The position numbers and the translations under genes were made by a program. Below the pieces are notes generated by a model that was given only the letters and a program-made list of their open reading frames with translations, was not told the origin of the DNA and did not search any database. From positions 1 through 48,414 of the forward strand of contig CALJAA010000130.1 in NCBI GenBank assembly GCA_938028465.1: DNA of 48,414 bases. The letters are read 5' to 3'. The stretch is from an uncultured Granulosicoccaceae bacterium (lineage in GTDB: Bacteria > Pseudomonadota > Gammaproteobacteria > Granulosicoccales > Granulosicoccaceae). Shown piece after piece: positions 35,145-45,181 of the stretch (position 1 is its first letter; each line of letters begins with the position of its first letter).

Positions 35145-36647
35145 TTAGGTTTTAACCTTCAAGGTAACACCGATTTCATCTAGGCGAGCAGCCTCGCTAA
35201 TCAAATTCGCTTCGGTAAGTGGATGCTCATCCATCCATTTTTGATCAGCGATAACGCTCAGCTGATTGTCTTTTACTTTAAATTTTAATTTGTCCGCGTC
35301 GCTATCATGCCTGCCACGGTGCAGTAATGCTGATAAACGGAGTAGGGATAACAATCGTCCAATACGATCCTGTTCAGTTTTACTTAAATTACTAAACGCA
35401 TCAACATCGAGTTTGCGCCGATGGTATCGAACTAAAAATGCCAATACCGTTTGCTCAGCAATTGAAAACCCAAGCAAGTCTGATTTTTCCAGAATGTAAG
35501 CGCCATGCTTATGAAACTGCGTATGCGATATGCCTAAGCCTACCTCGTGAAGTTGAGCTCCCCATTTAAGCTGCTGTAAATCAGTATCGGTATCCAGCGC
35601 CCAGCTTTCGGATACTAAATCAAACAAACGTTTGGCGGTGAGCTCAACGCGCTTTGCCTGCTCAAGGTCGATTGAATATCGATTAATTAAGCTCTCTATG
35701 GTTTGCAGTTGGGTATTGTGATGCTCTACCTGACCAATCATGTCAAAGATCAAGCCTTCACGAAGTGCTACTTGGCTGGTTTGCAGGGCATCAATATCCA
35801 ACGACTTCATTATCGCCTTTAAAACAGCGATACCACCCACTAGGACTTGTGTACGATCTTTACTGACCTGTTTTAATTCCAGCTTGGTGATATCGCCGGC
35901 CTTATATAATTTATCCAACAGCTTATTGATTCCATCAAGCGTTATCACGCCATCACTAATGCCCAACTCTAACAACAATCGAGAAACAGCTTTTATCGTT
36001 CCGCTGCACCCGATCGCCTCAACCCAGCCTTTTTTGCGATACTCTCGCTGCACTGGCTCAAGCTCTGATTGGGCAGCCAGCACCGCTTTTTTAAATTGAT
36101 CCTTTGTGATCTTGCCATCGTTAAAGTAACGCTTAGAAAAGCTTACGCAACCAATGTTGATGCTTTCCATTAAGCATGGCTTCAGTTTTTTACCAATAAC
36201 CAATTCAGTACTGCCACCGCCAATGTCGATAACTAAGCGCTTGCCACTCGTTTCGGGCAGGGCATGCGAGACCGCGGAATAGATCAGGCGAGCTTCTTCA
36301 CGGCCTGAGATAACTTCGATAGGCCTGCCGATCAGCTGTTCTGCTTTTGCCAAAAACTGCTTTCGATTTTTGGCTCGGCGTAGGGTATTGGTACCGACAG
36401 CGCGAATGCGTTTTTTGGGTACATCACGTAACCGCTGAGCAAACTGACTCAAGGTTTGCAGGCCACGCTCTTGGGTTTCATCGGTGATATTTTTTTGTTT
36501 GTCTAATCCTTCACCTAAACGCACCGGATGGCGCAGGCTATCAATGATGCGGATGGTATTGCCATCTTCCTGCGCTACGACCATATGAAAGCTGTTTGAT
36601 CCTAGATCAATTGCAGCAAACGTCTTATTGGTTTCGTCCGTTTTCAT
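35145..36647 (-). CDS. ppx: exopolyphosphatase (Ppx/GppA family)
   Basis: A 500-residue ASKHA-fold phosphatase that removes terminal phosphate from polyphosphate (or pppGpp in GppA). Motifs are DLGSNSFHMVV (14-24), GTNTLRRAKN and DIGGGSTELVIG, plus a C-terminal HD-like domain (about 320-500: QLHEVGLGISHTQFHKHGAY). Length fits Ppx. Ppx versus GppA cannot be settled by eye, but convergence with ppk1 favours Ppx. The ATG at 36647 overlaps prmC by 23 bases, tying ppx to the hemA-prfA-prmC operon. Confidence 0.92.
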   Translation of the reverse strand: MKTDETNKTFAAIDLGSNSFHMVVAQEDGNTIRIIDSLRHPVRLGEGLDKQKNITDETQERGLQTLSQFAQRLRDVPKKRIRAVGTNTLRRAKNRKQFLAKAEQLIGRPIEVISGREEARLIYSAVSHALPETSGKRLVIDIGGGSTELVIGKKLKPCLMESINIGCVSFSKRYFNDGKITKDQFKKAVLAAQSELEPVQREYRKKGWVEAIGCSGTIKAVSRLLLELGISDGVITLDGINKLLDKLYKAGDITKLELKQVSKDRTQVLVGGIAVLKAIMKSLDIDALQTSQVALREGLIFDMIGQVEHHNTQLQTIESLINRYSIDLEQAKRVELTAKRLFDLVSESWALDTDTDLQQLKWGAQLHEVGLGISHTQFHKHGAYILEKSDLLGFSIAEQTVLAFLVRYHRRKLDVDAFSNLSKTEQDRIGRLLSLLRLSALLHRGRHDSDADKLKFKVKDNQLSVIADQKWMDEHPLTEANLISEAARLDEIGVTLKVKT

Positions 36648-37512
36648 GAGTTGCGTTGCGTGACCCCAATTTGCCTACGGTAATCCGCTCGTGACCAGCC
36701 AGATCGTGTTTGCTCTCTATATAGTTATAGTCGCATTTTTGCATAAGCTCTCTAACTTGCCTGCCTTGATCGTAACCGTGTTCAAGTATTACCGTACAAT
36801 CAACCATACCAATACGTTGTGCATCAAGTAAGATCCGCTCAATATCGGCTAACCCATAATTAGCGCTAATCAACGCGCTCTGCGGTTCGTGCTTTAATTC
36901 AGGTGCAAGTAGGTGAGGGTCAGTAGGGTCGATGTAAGGTGGGTTACTGACGATCAGCTTAAAGCTGTTGTCGCCAAACGGTGCGCCCCAACTGCCCTGT
37001 ACAAACTTAACCAACCCTGGCACCAAACGTTCAGCATTGCTAGAGGCTACAAGCAAAGCAGGCTCACTAATATCACTAGCAGTGACAAGAGTTTGTAATT
37101 CTGAGGCAAGCGCAATTGCGATTGCACCTGACCCCGTGCCCATCTCTAATACTGGCCCACCAGCATCTTGATAAACCGCCAGAGCATGCTCCACTAACAC
37201 TTCAGTATCAGCGCGCGGTATCAACACATCAGGGGTAACATTAATCGGTAGAGACCAAAACTCTTTAACGCCAATAATATAAGCCAACGGCTTACCATCA
37301 ATACGCGTTGTTAAGTTTTCTTCAAGTGCATCCAAATGTGCAGCATCGATGACCCTGTCGGGCCAAGCATATAAGGCGGTACGCTCAATGCCCAGCGTGT
37401 GGCAAAGCAGTAGCTCTGCATCGAGCCGAGCGGAGCTGATCGTTGAAAGGCGAGCAGTGGCATCAGAGACCCAGCTTGCAAAGGTGTGAGGCACTGGGCT
37501 AGTCAGCGCCAA
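36625..37512 (-). CDS. prmC: release-factor glutamine methyltransferase PrmC
   Basis: A 295-residue SAM-dependent enzyme that methylates the GGQ glutamine of RF1 and RF2; RF1 (prfA) is the gene just upstream. The catalytic motif SNPPYIDP, the SAM loop [13 protein letters not shown] and the [11 protein letters not shown] block are present. The start is TTG 37512, overlapping prfA by 14 bases; GTG 37494 is a possible alternative. The 3' end overlaps ppx by 23 bases. Confidence 0.93.
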   Translation of the reverse strand: MALTSPVPHTFASWVSDATARLSTISSARLDAELLLCHTLGIERTALYAWPDRVIDAAHLDALEENLTTRIDGKPLAYIIGVKEFWSLPINVTPDVLIPRADTEVLVEHALAVYQDAGGPVLEMGTGSGAIAIALASELQTLVTASDISEPALLVASSNAERLVPGLVKFVQGSWGAPFGDNSFKLIVSNPPYIDPTDPHLLAPELKHEPQSALISANYGLADIERILLDAQRIGMVDCTVILEHGYDQGRQVRELMQKCDYNYIESKHDLAGHERITVGKLGSRNATHENGRNQ

Positions 37513-38584
37513 TCTCAGTTAATAACTGCGCTTGATGCTCTGCTATCAGTGGTTCGATAACTTCGCTTAAAGCGCCAGTCATGATTTCATCTAGTTTATA
37601 GAGCGTGAGATTGATGCGATGATCGGTTAGGCGACCTTGTGGGAAATTATAGGTGCGGATGCGCTCTGAACGATCGCCGCTGCCTACTTGTAAGCGCCGC
37701 GATTCAGATTCTTCTTCATGCTGCGCACTCGAGGCCACATCAAGCAAGCGCGCTTGCAGCAGCTTCATCGCTTTTGCTCTGTTTTTATGTTGCGATCGTT
37801 CGTCTTGGCATTCCACCACCATACCGCTGGGTGCGTGGGTGAGGCGAACAGCAGAATCAGTTTTGTTTACGTGCTGGCCACCAGCACCAGATGCACGAAA
37901 CGTATCGATACGAATATCAGCTGGGTTGATATCAATCTCTTCTATTTCTTCAGCTTCGGGCAATATGGCTACTGTGGCTGCTGAGGTATGTACGCGGCCT
38001 TGCGATTCAGTTTCTGGTACACGCTGTACCCGATGTGCACCTGATTCAAATTTAAGCCGCGAAAAAACAGATTTGCCACTTAGGCGGCAAATGACTTCTT
38101 TATAACCACCGTGATCACCGGGGCGCTCACTAATGATTTCTGATTGCCACTTATTGTTTTCTGCATAACGAAGGTACATGCGCAGTAGGTCGCCGGCAAA
38201 AATTGCCGCTTCATCTCCACCTGCGCCTGCGCGTATTTCAAGAAACGCGTTGTACTCATCTCTTGGGTCACGCGGCAATAGTAAGGTTTGAAGTTCTAGG
38301 TTGAGTCCCTCTATTTCGCTTTCGAGCCCAGGGATTTCTTCTTCGGCCATGGCGCGCATGTCGGCATCCGAATCCTTTGCCATTTCTTTTGCGCTTTCCA
38401 GTGAGGCTTGCGCAGTTTGGTAACGGTTAAACGCAGTAACTAACGGTTCGAGTTGTGAATACTCCTGCGACAATTCGCGAAACTGATTTTGATCGCTAAT
38501 GATGTCTGCTTCGCCAAGTAGAGCAGCGATTTCTTCGTGCCGTTCACTAACGGTTTCCAAACGTGCTTTTATCGAGCCTTTCAT
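37499..38584 (-). CDS. prfA: peptide chain release factor 1
   Basis: A 361-residue RF1. The GGQ motif is at 235-237 ([17 protein letters not shown]). The stop-codon-reading tripeptide is PET at 190-192 ([13 protein letters not shown]), in the RF1 PxT class for UAG/UAA. Its ATG overlaps the hemA TGA as ATGA. Its modifier PrmC follows. Confidence 0.96.
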   Translation of the reverse strand: MKGSIKARLETVSERHEEIAALLGEADIISDQNQFRELSQEYSQLEPLVTAFNRYQTAQASLESAKEMAKDSDADMRAMAEEEIPGLESEIEGLNLELQTLLLPRDPRDEYNAFLEIRAGAGGDEAAIFAGDLLRMYLRYAENNKWQSEIISERPGDHGGYKEVICRLSGKSVFSRLKFESGAHRVQRVPETESQGRVHTSAATVAILPEAEEIEEIDINPADIRIDTFRASGAGGQHVNKTDSAVRLTHAPSGMVVECQDERSQHKNRAKAMKLLQARLLDVASSAQHEEESESRRLQVGSGDRSERIRTYNFPQGRLTDHRINLTLYKLDEIMTGALSEVIEPLIAEHQAQLLTEIGAD

Positions 38585-39843
38585 GATGATCGGTGTCTGA
38601 TGTTGAGTAATCGCTCTGCTGCGCGCAGGAGTTCCTGATCGCTGTTTTCGGCAGCAATGCGCATTTGGGCGGTGGGCTCGTGCATCATTTTGTTTGTTAA
38701 GCTATGAGCAAAATGTTGCAATACGTCTTTTGGGTCTTGGCCGGCAGCCAGCTGGCTTTGAGCTTTGGCCAGCAGATCCGCTTGTAGAGCCGACACAGTT
38801 TCGCGATAAAGGCGGATCGAATCAGTCGCTGTTCGAGCACGAGCCTTACGCTGAAAGTGCTCCACTTCATTACGAATGATTTCTTCTGCTTGTTCTGCGG
38901 CGGCTTGCCTTGATTGCAGATTGGTTTCTATAACGCCTTGTAAGTCATCAACCGAATATAAAAACACACTATCTAAATCACCGACTTCTGGTTCAACGTC
39001 GCGAGGCACTGCGATGTCAACAATAAGCATCGGGCGGTAGCGCCTGGCTTTAAGCGCTTTTTCAATGGCGCCTTTACCAAGGATGGGTAAGCTTGACCCG
39101 GTTGCTGTAATGACAATATCGACCTTGGCCAAAGCATCGCCGATATCACTCAGTGCAAGTGATTGCCCACCGACTTCTTCAGCCAGCACTCTTGCACGTT
39201 CAACCGTGCGGTTTGCAATGTAGGTATCAGTAACGCCCTGAGCGACCAAATGTTGAGCAGCGAGGCGCATAGTATCGCCAGCGCCAATGAGCAAAGCGCC
39301 ATGTTTGGCTAAATCAGTAAAAATTTGTTTCGCCAAAGAGACAGCTGCGAAAGCGACGGATACCGGATTGCTGCCTATTTCGGTGTCGGTACGGACCAAT
39401 TTGGCGGCTGAGAAAGCAGATTGAAACAAGGGAGTCAGCTCAGAACCCACGGTTCCAGCAGCGCTGGCATTGCTGTAGGCTTGTTTCATCTGGCCTAGTA
39501 TCTGGGGCTCGCCAACGACTAGCGAATCCAAGCCACTGCACACTCGCATTAAATGATGAACCACGTCACGATCGGTGTGTCGGAAGAGGTAGTCGTTAAA
39601 TTGAGGCTGATTTAGGTCGAGATAGTGGTGTAGCCAGTGCAAAACCGGAGTTGAGTCATTTCCTTGCATGCCACAGTAAATTTCAGTGCGATTGCAAGTT
39701 GATACAATGGTCGCCTCATTGACGGCAGGCAGGTTTTGCAGAGCCAACAAGGCATTGGGCAATTGTTCATCGCCAATAGCCACGCGCTCCCGGATGTCGA
39801 CGGGCGCCGTGTGATGATTAAGACCTAACGCAAGCAGCGACAT
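38581..39843 (-). CDS. hemA: glutamyl-tRNA reductase
   Basis: A 420-residue enzyme (E. coli 418) that reduces Glu-tRNA to glutamate-1-semialdehyde, the first committed step of tetrapyrrole synthesis by the C5 route. The catalytic Cys50 is in STCNRTEIY. The NADPH-binding [15 protein letters not shown] and the C-terminal dimerisation helix are present. I chose ATG 39843 because the family N-terminus ([13 protein letters not shown]) begins there; the frame opens at 39870. Only 26 bases separate it from the divergent TPR gene. Confidence 0.95.
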   Translation of the reverse strand: MSLLALGLNHHTAPVDIRERVAIGDEQLPNALLALQNLPAVNEATIVSTCNRTEIYCGMQGNDSTPVLHWLHHYLDLNQPQFNDYLFRHTDRDVVHHLMRVCSGLDSLVVGEPQILGQMKQAYSNASAAGTVGSELTPLFQSAFSAAKLVRTDTEIGSNPVSVAFAAVSLAKQIFTDLAKHGALLIGAGDTMRLAAQHLVAQGVTDTYIANRTVERARVLAEEVGGQSLALSDIGDALAKVDIVITATGSSLPILGKGAIEKALKARRYRPMLIVDIAVPRDVEPEVGDLDSVFLYSVDDLQGVIETNLQSRQAAAEQAEEIIRNEVEHFQRKARARTATDSIRLYRETVSALQADLLAKAQSQLAAGQDPKDVLQHFAHSLTNKMMHEPTAQMRIAAENSDQELLRAAERLLNIRHRSS

Positions 39844-39869
39844 AAGCTCGTCATAATACTGGAGAAACA

Positions 39870-41594
39870 ATGCGGATTGTTAGATCAAGCGAACAAATAG
39901 CCAAACCATTACGCGGCGGATTGCTCACTGGAGCTGTCAGTATTGTACTGGTTGTGTGCAGCTCCTTGATAGCCCCATCGCTCGCTGTGGCAGATAATCA
40001 TGTGGATACCCGCGGCCAGGTTATGTTTAACATCCTAATTGGCGAGCTGGCTGGTCGTCGTGGGCAGCTTAATGTGGCCACTGATGCCTATATGACTGCA
40101 GCCGAACTCACTGACGATTCACGTGTCGCTGAGCGTGCGACCCAGTTGGCTGTTTGGGGTCGACGTTGGGGTGACGCCGAGATGGTAGGCAATCGCTGGT
40201 TGTCCCTTGCGCCTGAAAATGCCGACGCTAACCAACTGTTAGCTCAAATTTACTTAGAAACCAACCAAACAAATCGAGCCACTGAGGCGCTCTCTAGGTT
40301 TATTACGCATAGCCCAGACAGTAAAACCGCTATCGATGAGGTGGTGCTAACGTTGATGCGCGAAGCAGATCGGGCTCGTTCATTGGCGATCATGGAAAAT
40401 CTTGCCAATAAACACTCAGACGAAATCGAAATCAAAGTGGCGCAAGCGCGTATGGCGCTGTCATTAGGCGAACGCGAGGAGGCGCTAAAACAGGCCAATG
40501 CTGCGTTAGTGCTCGACCCAAACAACGGCAGCGCCTTGCTGGTTAAGGCGCAAGCCTTGGGTGCGATGGGCAAACCCGAAGAGGGTATTGCTGCTATTCG
40601 CAAAGCGCTCGATGCCGATGAGCCTAATCTCGAATTGCGTTTGGGTTTTGCCCAATTACTAGTTGATGCAGGAAGGCATGACGATGCTAGTGAGCAACTT
40701 GAAGTTATCTACCAGCAAGCAGGCACCACTAACCCTGATTTACTGCTGAACATCGGTTTGTTAGCGCTTGAATCCAAGCGTAGTGATGCAGCGATTCGTT
40801 ATCTGGAAGCATTGCTTACAACGGGTGAGCACACTGACCAGGCACATTTTTATCTTGGCCGTATAAGCGATCAACAACAAGAATACGCAAACGCTATTCA
40901 GCATTACTCAGAAGTACGAGATGAAAACCTCTACATACCAGCGCAATTGCGCTCTGCAGAGCTTTTTGGAATCATCGGCGAACTGGACGAAGGCCGGAAG
41001 CGCATTCAATCTTTAAAAAACGTCATCAGTAATCAAGCGGTGCTGCCGCAAGTCATAACAACTGAAGCTCGTATGCTGCAAGACGCTGGTGATGGCCAGG
41101 AGGCCATCAATATACTGAGTGCAGGGCTAAAAGACTTTCCTGATTCAGGGGAGTTGTTGTACTCACGTGCATTAACTGCTGATGCAAATAACGATTCGGC
41201 CATGCTGCGTAGTGATCTGACTCGGCTGATCGAGATTGAGCCAGACAATGCACACGCGATGAATGCATTGGGATATCACCTAGCCGATAATGATATTGAA
41301 CTGGAACGCGCTGTTCAATTGATTGAACGTGCGCATCAGCTTATCCCTAACGATGCCGCCATTATCGATAGTATGGGATGGGTGCAATACAAAATAGGTG
41401 ATAACGACGCGGCATTAAAATATTTAAAGCAAGCATACGAATTGCTACCTGATCCTGAAATCGCTGCGCACCTAGGGGAAGTGATGTGGGTAACAGGTGC
41501 TCAAGACGAAGCCCGTGAGCTTTGGAACAAAGCGCTTGTAGAATCGCCAGAGCATGCCAAACTTAAGCAGGCCATGGAACGTTTCATTCAGTGA
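39870..41594 (+). CDS. periplasmic TPR-repeat protein upstream of lolB
   Basis: A 574-residue protein with an N-terminal signal peptide (hydrophobic about 18-40, AVA-type end near Ala41) and many TPR helices from about 50 to 570 (for example LAPENADANQLLAQIYLETN and NLLIN-type spacing). It corresponds by position to the TPR protein between hemA and lolB in pseudomonads, whose function is not established; a scaffold role in the envelope is likely. GGAG lies five bases before ATG 39870. Its TGA overlaps the lolB GTG. Confidence 0.85.
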   Translation: MRIVRSSEQIAKPLRGGLLTGAVSIVLVVCSSLIAPSLAVADNHVDTRGQVMFNILIGELAGRRGQLNVATDAYMTAAELTDDSRVAERATQLAVWGRRWGDAEMVGNRWLSLAPENADANQLLAQIYLETNQTNRATEALSRFITHSPDSKTAIDEVVLTLMREADRARSLAIMENLANKHSDEIEIKVAQARMALSLGEREEALKQANAALVLDPNNGSALLVKAQALGAMGKPEEGIAAIRKALDADEPNLELRLGFAQLLVDAGRHDDASEQLEVIYQQAGTTNPDLLLNIGLLALESKRSDAAIRYLEALLTTGEHTDQAHFYLGRISDQQQEYANAIQHYSEVRDENLYIPAQLRSAELFGIIGELDEGRKRIQSLKNVISNQAVLPQVITTEARMLQDAGDGQEAINILSAGLKDFPDSGELLYSRALTADANNDSAMLRSDLTRLIEIEPDNAHAMNALGYHLADNDIELERAVQLIERAHQLIPNDAAIIDSMGWVQYKIGDNDAALKYLKQAYELLPDPEIAAHLGEVMWVTGAQDEARELWNKALVESPEHAKLKQAMERFIQ

Positions 41595-42232
41595 GAAGCT
41601 TTTTAATTGTAGCGATGGTGTCGCTGTTAGTTTCATGCGTCAACACGCCCAAGATTTCGCAAAACCCGGTTAGCTCTGCTGCTCTTACGCATTTTGAGGT
41701 CAGTGGTGGCCTAGGTATTTGGACTGAAGAAGAAAACATCAGCACGCGAATGCTTTGGCAGCAACGTGCAGACGACTTCTCATTCGATCTCACCGCACCG
41801 TTGGGTGTAGCCTCGCTAAAAGTGGATCAACTAGATAATCACACTACAGTTACCCGTGGCAATGCCGTCGTGGGCAGCTCATCAAATCCCGGTATTGCTT
41901 TGCAGCAGGCCCTTGGCTTGAGTATCCCGGTGCCCGTATCGCAAATTGCCCAATGGCTGAAAGGTCAGCCGGGGAAAGCTGATTCAAGCAAGTTCGATGA
42001 GGCGGGGCTGCTGAAGTCAATGCGCTATACCGATCAATCGGGTATTCGATGGAATGCCGTCATTCGTAAACGTACGCTATTTCAAGATGCTCAGGTACCG
42101 GCGCTGATAACGGCGACCGGCGGGCCCTATAACGTTCGAATTGTGCTCAATCGCTGGAAGGCGTTGGAACCGACCCCTGCTGAGGTCACGCCAGCAAAAA
42201 TACCCGAGCGATTAGTCATTCCGACGCAATAG
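41591..42232 (+). CDS. lolB: outer-membrane lipoprotein receptor LolB
   Basis: A 213-residue lipoprotein that accepts other lipoproteins from LolA and inserts them in the outer membrane. The lipobox is LLVSC (Cys16). The LolB pattern is visible: FEVSGGLGIW, a block with LWQQRADDFSFDLTAPLG, and the C-terminal GGPYNVRIVLNRWK. The start is GTG 41591 overlapping the TPR stop (GTGA). The order hemA<>TPR-lolB-ispE is conserved. It acts downstream of Lgt, encoded at 3 kb. Confidence 0.9.
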   Translation: MRSFLIVAMVSLLVSCVNTPKISQNPVSSAALTHFEVSGGLGIWTEEENISTRMLWQQRADDFSFDLTAPLGVASLKVDQLDNHTTVTRGNAVVGSSSNPGIALQQALGLSIPVPVSQIAQWLKGQPGKADSSKFDEAGLLKSMRYTDQSGIRWNAVIRKRTLFQDAQVPALITATGGPYNVRIVLNRWKALEPTPAEVTPAKIPERLVIPTQ

Positions 42233-42272
42233 TTGCAAATCGCGACATTGTTGCCACATAAACCTAACAATT

Positions 42273-42350
42273 ATGACAGGCAAATCTTGTGATGTTGACG
42301 ATTGGCCACTATTAAAAGATGGCTTCTGGCGCTATCGGCCGGTAAACTAG
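42273..42350 (+). other. possible 25-residue small open frame between lolB and ispE
   Basis: ATG 42273 to TAG 42350 encodes 25 residues rich in Trp/Asp, ending WRYRPVN. It fills much of the 154-base gap. There is no Shine-Dalgarno, and a weak promoter-like pair (TTGTGA 42287-42292, TATTAA 42310-42315) lies inside it. I see nothing that makes it more than a chance frame, but it is recorded because the gap has no other explanation. Confidence 0.15.
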
Positions 42351-42386
42351 CACTATTATTGAACTAGAATCGGGTTACAAAACACC

Positions 42387-43229
42387 TTGACTACAAATTG
42401 GTTGGCACCAGCCAAAATAAATTTATTCCTGCATGTAACGGGGCGCCGAAGCGATGGTTATCACACCTTGCAAACGGTCTATCAGTTCGTCAACTTATGC
42501 GACGTGCTGCAGTTCGAGCTGCGTGAGGATAATGAAATCCACCTCAATAGCGACTTCGACGAAGTCCCGCCTGAAGATAACCTTGTAGTGCGGGCGGCAA
42601 GAGCGCTTCAATCACATGCTGGTGGTCGCTCTGGAATCAATATCACGCTGACAAAGCGCATACCTACGGGTGGCGGTTTGGGTGGGGGTAGCTCTGATGC
42701 CGCGACAACACTGGTAGCGTTAAACGAATTCTGGCGTATGGGCTTGAGTATTAAAGAGCTTGCTGAAATAGGCGTAACGGTGAGTGCCGATGTACCCGTA
42801 TTTGTATACGGCCAAGCCAGTTGGGCAGAGGGAATTGGCGATAAGCTTACGCCTGTTGCACCGATGGAGCCCTGGTACCTGATCGTAAACCCGGGTGTTC
42901 AAATTTCTACAGAAGCATTATTTAATGTTCCTGAATTGACACGCAACACGAGTCCGATCACAATACGCGACTTCATGGACGGGCGAAGCACCAACGTGTT
43001 CGAACCCATCGCAATGGCACGATATCCGCAAGTGCGTAAAGCGTTTGAATTTTTAGCTGTGAATAATCGAGAAAGACGAGCTAAAATGAGTGGAACAGGA
43101 AGTTGCGTGTATACGGCTTTTGAAACGGAAGAAAAAGCTCAAGCGTTGTTTGAAAAACTACCTAGTGATATGACGGGTTATGTTGTCCAAGGCAGAAACG
43201 CTTCACCTCTGTATGATTTCGCTGGATAA
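42387..43229 (+). CDS. ispE: 4-diphosphocytidyl-2-C-methyl-D-erythritol kinase
   Basis: A 280-residue GHMP-family kinase of the MEP isoprenoid pathway; it phosphorylates CDP-ME. Motifs are PAKINLFLHVTGRR with Lys10, the ATP loop PTGGGLGGGSSDAA (93-106) and MSGTGSCVY near the C-terminus. The start is TTG 42387; no ATG or GTG offers the conserved N-terminus. It precedes tRNA-Gln and prs, the order found in pseudomonads. Confidence 0.94.
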   Translation: MTTNWLAPAKINLFLHVTGRRSDGYHTLQTVYQFVNLCDVLQFELREDNEIHLNSDFDEVPPEDNLVVRAARALQSHAGGRSGINITLTKRIPTGGGLGGGSSDAATTLVALNEFWRMGLSIKELAEIGVTVSADVPVFVYGQASWAEGIGDKLTPVAPMEPWYLIVNPGVQISTEALFNVPELTRNTSPITIRDFMDGRSTNVFEPIAMARYPQVRKAFEFLAVNNRERRAKMSGTGSCVYTAFETEEKAQALFEKLPSDMTGYVVQGRNASPLYDFAG

Positions 43230-43263
43230 ATAATCCGGTTGTCGCTGCCGGATAATTACCCGG

Positions 43264-43292
43264 TAGTCGTAAGGTAGCGTACACTGTATGCT
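43264..43292 (+). promoter_or_regulatory. weak promoter candidate for tRNA-Gln
   Basis: TAGTCG (43264-43269) and TATGCT (43287-43292) are 17 bases apart, and transcription would start about four bases before the tRNA. Both hexamers are poor matches. A 6-base inverted repeat ATCCGG/CCGGAT (43233-43253) lies just after the ispE stop. Confidence 0.2.
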
Positions 43293-43302
43293 GCATTTCA
43301 AT

Positions 43303-43378
43303 TGGGCCGTCGCCAAGCGGTTAAGGCACCGGGTTTTGATCCCGGCATTCGGAGGTTCGAATCCTCCCGGCCCAGCCA
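43303..43378 (+). tRNA. glnX-type: tRNA-Gln (anticodon UUG)
   Basis: A complete 76-base cloverleaf. Acceptor arm TGGGCCG (43303-43309) pairs with CGGCCCA (43368-43374), discriminator G and encoded CCA (43376-43378). The anticodon loop TTTTGAT gives UUG, and the T-arm has GGTTCGAATCC. The U1-A72 first pair is typical of tRNA-Gln. It lies between ispE and prs as in pseudomonads. Confidence 0.96.
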
Positions 43379-43399
43379 TCAACTACAGATGCAGCAAAA

Positions 43400-44353
43400 A
43401 TGCCTGATCGTAAATTAATGATCTTTGGCGGCAACGCCAATCCGAAGCTTACGCAAAACATCGCTTCATACCTGCACACCCCCATAGGAAAAGCCTCTTT
43501 ATTCCGATTCAGCGACGGCGAAACAGCGGTTGAGATTCAGGAAAACGTACGCGGTGGTGATGTCTTCCTCATTCAACCAGTATGCGCGCCCACCAATGAT
43601 AATTTGATGGATCTGTTGGTTATGGTCGACGCCATGCGCCGCGCTTCTGCCGATCGCATCACTGCTGTTATTCCGTATTACGGCTACGCCCGCCAAGACA
43701 GGCGAGTGCGTTCTGCTCGTGTGCCTATTACCGCCAAGCTTGTCGCCAATATGCTCAGTGTAGCTGGGGTCGATAGGGTGCTAACAGTTGATGTGCATGC
43801 TGAACAAATTCAAGGCTTCTTCGATATCCCGGTGGATAACGTCTATGCCTCACCGTTATTACTGCTCGATATTTGGCGAGCCAAGTATTCTGATTTAATC
43901 GTTGTGTCCCCGGATGTTGGCGGCGTAGTGCGTGCACGTGCGGTAGCCAAGCAACTGGACGATAGCGACCTAGCCATTATCGATAAACGTCGCCCCCAAG
44001 CTAATGAGGCTCAAGTGATGCACATTATTGGCGATGTAAACAACCGAACCTGCGTCATCATCGACGATATGGTCGATACGGCGGGTACCTTGTGCAAAGC
44101 CGCAGAAGCCCTAAAACAGCACGGGGCTAAAAAAGTCGTCGCCTTGGCTACTCACCCGGTGCTATCGGGGCCGGCAATTGACAATATCAATGGTTCAGAG
44201 CTGGATGAGCTCGTGGTGACCGATACCATCCCGCTATCTAACGGTGGCGAGCAATGCGGCAAGATACGCCAATTGTCAGTGGCGGACCTCCTAGGCGAGA
44301 CTATTCGCCGTATTCATGAAGATGAGTCTGTTAGCTCCGTTTACATGGATTGA
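43400..44353 (+). CDS. prs: ribose-phosphate pyrophosphokinase
   Basis: A 317-residue PRPP synthetase that transfers pyrophosphate from ATP to ribose-5-phosphate, feeding purine, pyrimidine, His, Trp and NAD synthesis. Motifs: [42 protein letters not shown] and the PRPP loop [12 protein letters not shown]. Length equals other class I enzymes (about 315). It starts 21 bases after the tRNA CCA. Confidence 0.96.
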   Translation: MPDRKLMIFGGNANPKLTQNIASYLHTPIGKASLFRFSDGETAVEIQENVRGGDVFLIQPVCAPTNDNLMDLLVMVDAMRRASADRITAVIPYYGYARQDRRVRSARVPITAKLVANMLSVAGVDRVLTVDVHAEQIQGFFDIPVDNVYASPLLLLDIWRAKYSDLIVVSPDVGGVVRARAVAKQLDDSDLAIIDKRRPQANEAQVMHIIGDVNNRTCVIIDDMVDTAGTLCKAAEALKQHGAKKVVALATHPVLSGPAIDNINGSELDELVVTDTIPLSNGGEQCGKIRQLSVADLLGETIRRIHEDESVSSVYMD

Positions 44354-44362
44354 TGCTATAAT
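44354..44362 (+). promoter_or_regulatory. extended -10 promoter upstream of rplY
   Basis: TGCTATAAT: a perfect TATAAT (44357-44362) preceded by TG, one base removed. It directly follows the prs stop (44351-44353). No good -35 is present, which an extended -10 can compensate. It gives a leader of about 65 bases, including a CCGCG/CGCGG stem, before rplY. Confidence 0.45.
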
Positions 44363-44435
44363 TCCGCGGCTCAGCCTGGTCGCGGGTTGAGTGTGATTAC
44401 ACCAATTCAGGGGTAATTGTTCTACGGAGACTGAC

Positions 44436-45107
44436 ATGTCAGACGATATTAACGTTCTAGCCACGTCACGCAGCGAATTTGGTAAAGGTGCGAGCCGCCG
44501 ACTGCGTCGTGAAAATCTAGTTCCAGCCATACTTTATGGTGCGGACGAAGCCCCAGCATCTATTTCGCTGAAACACAACGAAGTGCTCAAGCACCTCAGC
44601 ACGGATGCGTTTTACTCGCAGCTGTTGATGCTGAGTGTCGATGGCGGTGAGCCAGGTCGAGTATTACTACGTGATGTTCAACGCCACCCATTTCGCCAGC
44701 AAATCCTACATATGGATTTCCAACGCGTTGTGGCAGGTGCCGAACTACAAGTTACAGTTTCGGTTCACTTCCTTAACGAAGACACTTGCCCGGGTGTTAA
44801 GCAAGAAAACGGCATGATCAGCCACAACGAATCTGAAGTTACGGTGGCGTGTTTGCCGCGTAACATTCCTGAGTTCCTTGAAATTGACATGGGTCAACTC
44901 AGCATTGGTGATTCGGTTCACCTGTCAGATATCGTTATGCCAGCTGATGTGCGCATAGTTGATTTGGTTGAGAAGGGTGACGATTCAGATCGCGCTATCG
45001 CGACCGTTATCGCACAACGTGTTGAAGTGATCGAAGACACAGCGCCTGAAGCGCCAAGTAATGAAGAAGATGATACGCCTGCAGAAGGCGAAGGCGACGC
45101 TGAGTAA
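44436..45107 (+). CDS. rplY: 50S ribosomal protein L25 / general stress protein Ctc
   Basis: A 223-residue two-domain L25: the 5S-rRNA-binding N domain (about 1-95; SEFGKGASRRLRRENLVPAILYG) and a C-terminal TL5-type domain (100-195), then an acidic tail of about 25 residues. E. coli L25 has only the first domain. GGAG lies upstream of ATG 44436, and the hairpin after its stop suggests a transcript end. Confidence 0.94.
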   Translation: MSDDINVLATSRSEFGKGASRRLRRENLVPAILYGADEAPASISLKHNEVLKHLSTDAFYSQLLMLSVDGGEPGRVLLRDVQRHPFRQQILHMDFQRVVAGAELQVTVSVHFLNEDTCPGVKQENGMISHNESEVTVACLPRNIPEFLEIDMGQLSIGDSVHLSDIVMPADVRIVDLVEKGDDSDRAIATVIAQRVEVIEDTAPEAPSNEEDDTPAEGEGDAE

Positions 45108-45118
45108 GCGATGCTTTC

Positions 45119-45148
45119 ACAATAGCCCGGCGTTTGCTGGGCTATTGT
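45119..45148 (+). terminator. strong hairpin after rplY
   Basis: ACAATAGCCC (45119-45128) pairs with GGGCTATTGT (45139-45148), extended inward by GGC/GCT around a GTTT loop, giving about 13 pairs. It is followed by TCCCCC, not a T-run. A terminator, or partial attenuator before pth, is inferred from position; both ends carry A/T-rich stem tips. Confidence 0.5.
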
Positions 45149-45181
45149 TCCCCCTCATAAACCTAACGCGGAATACACACT

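Noticed and set aside
44291-44530. Minus-strand frame antisense to the prs-rplY junction
   Set aside because: Covers the rplY promoter and 5' coding region on the other strand; no family resemblance.
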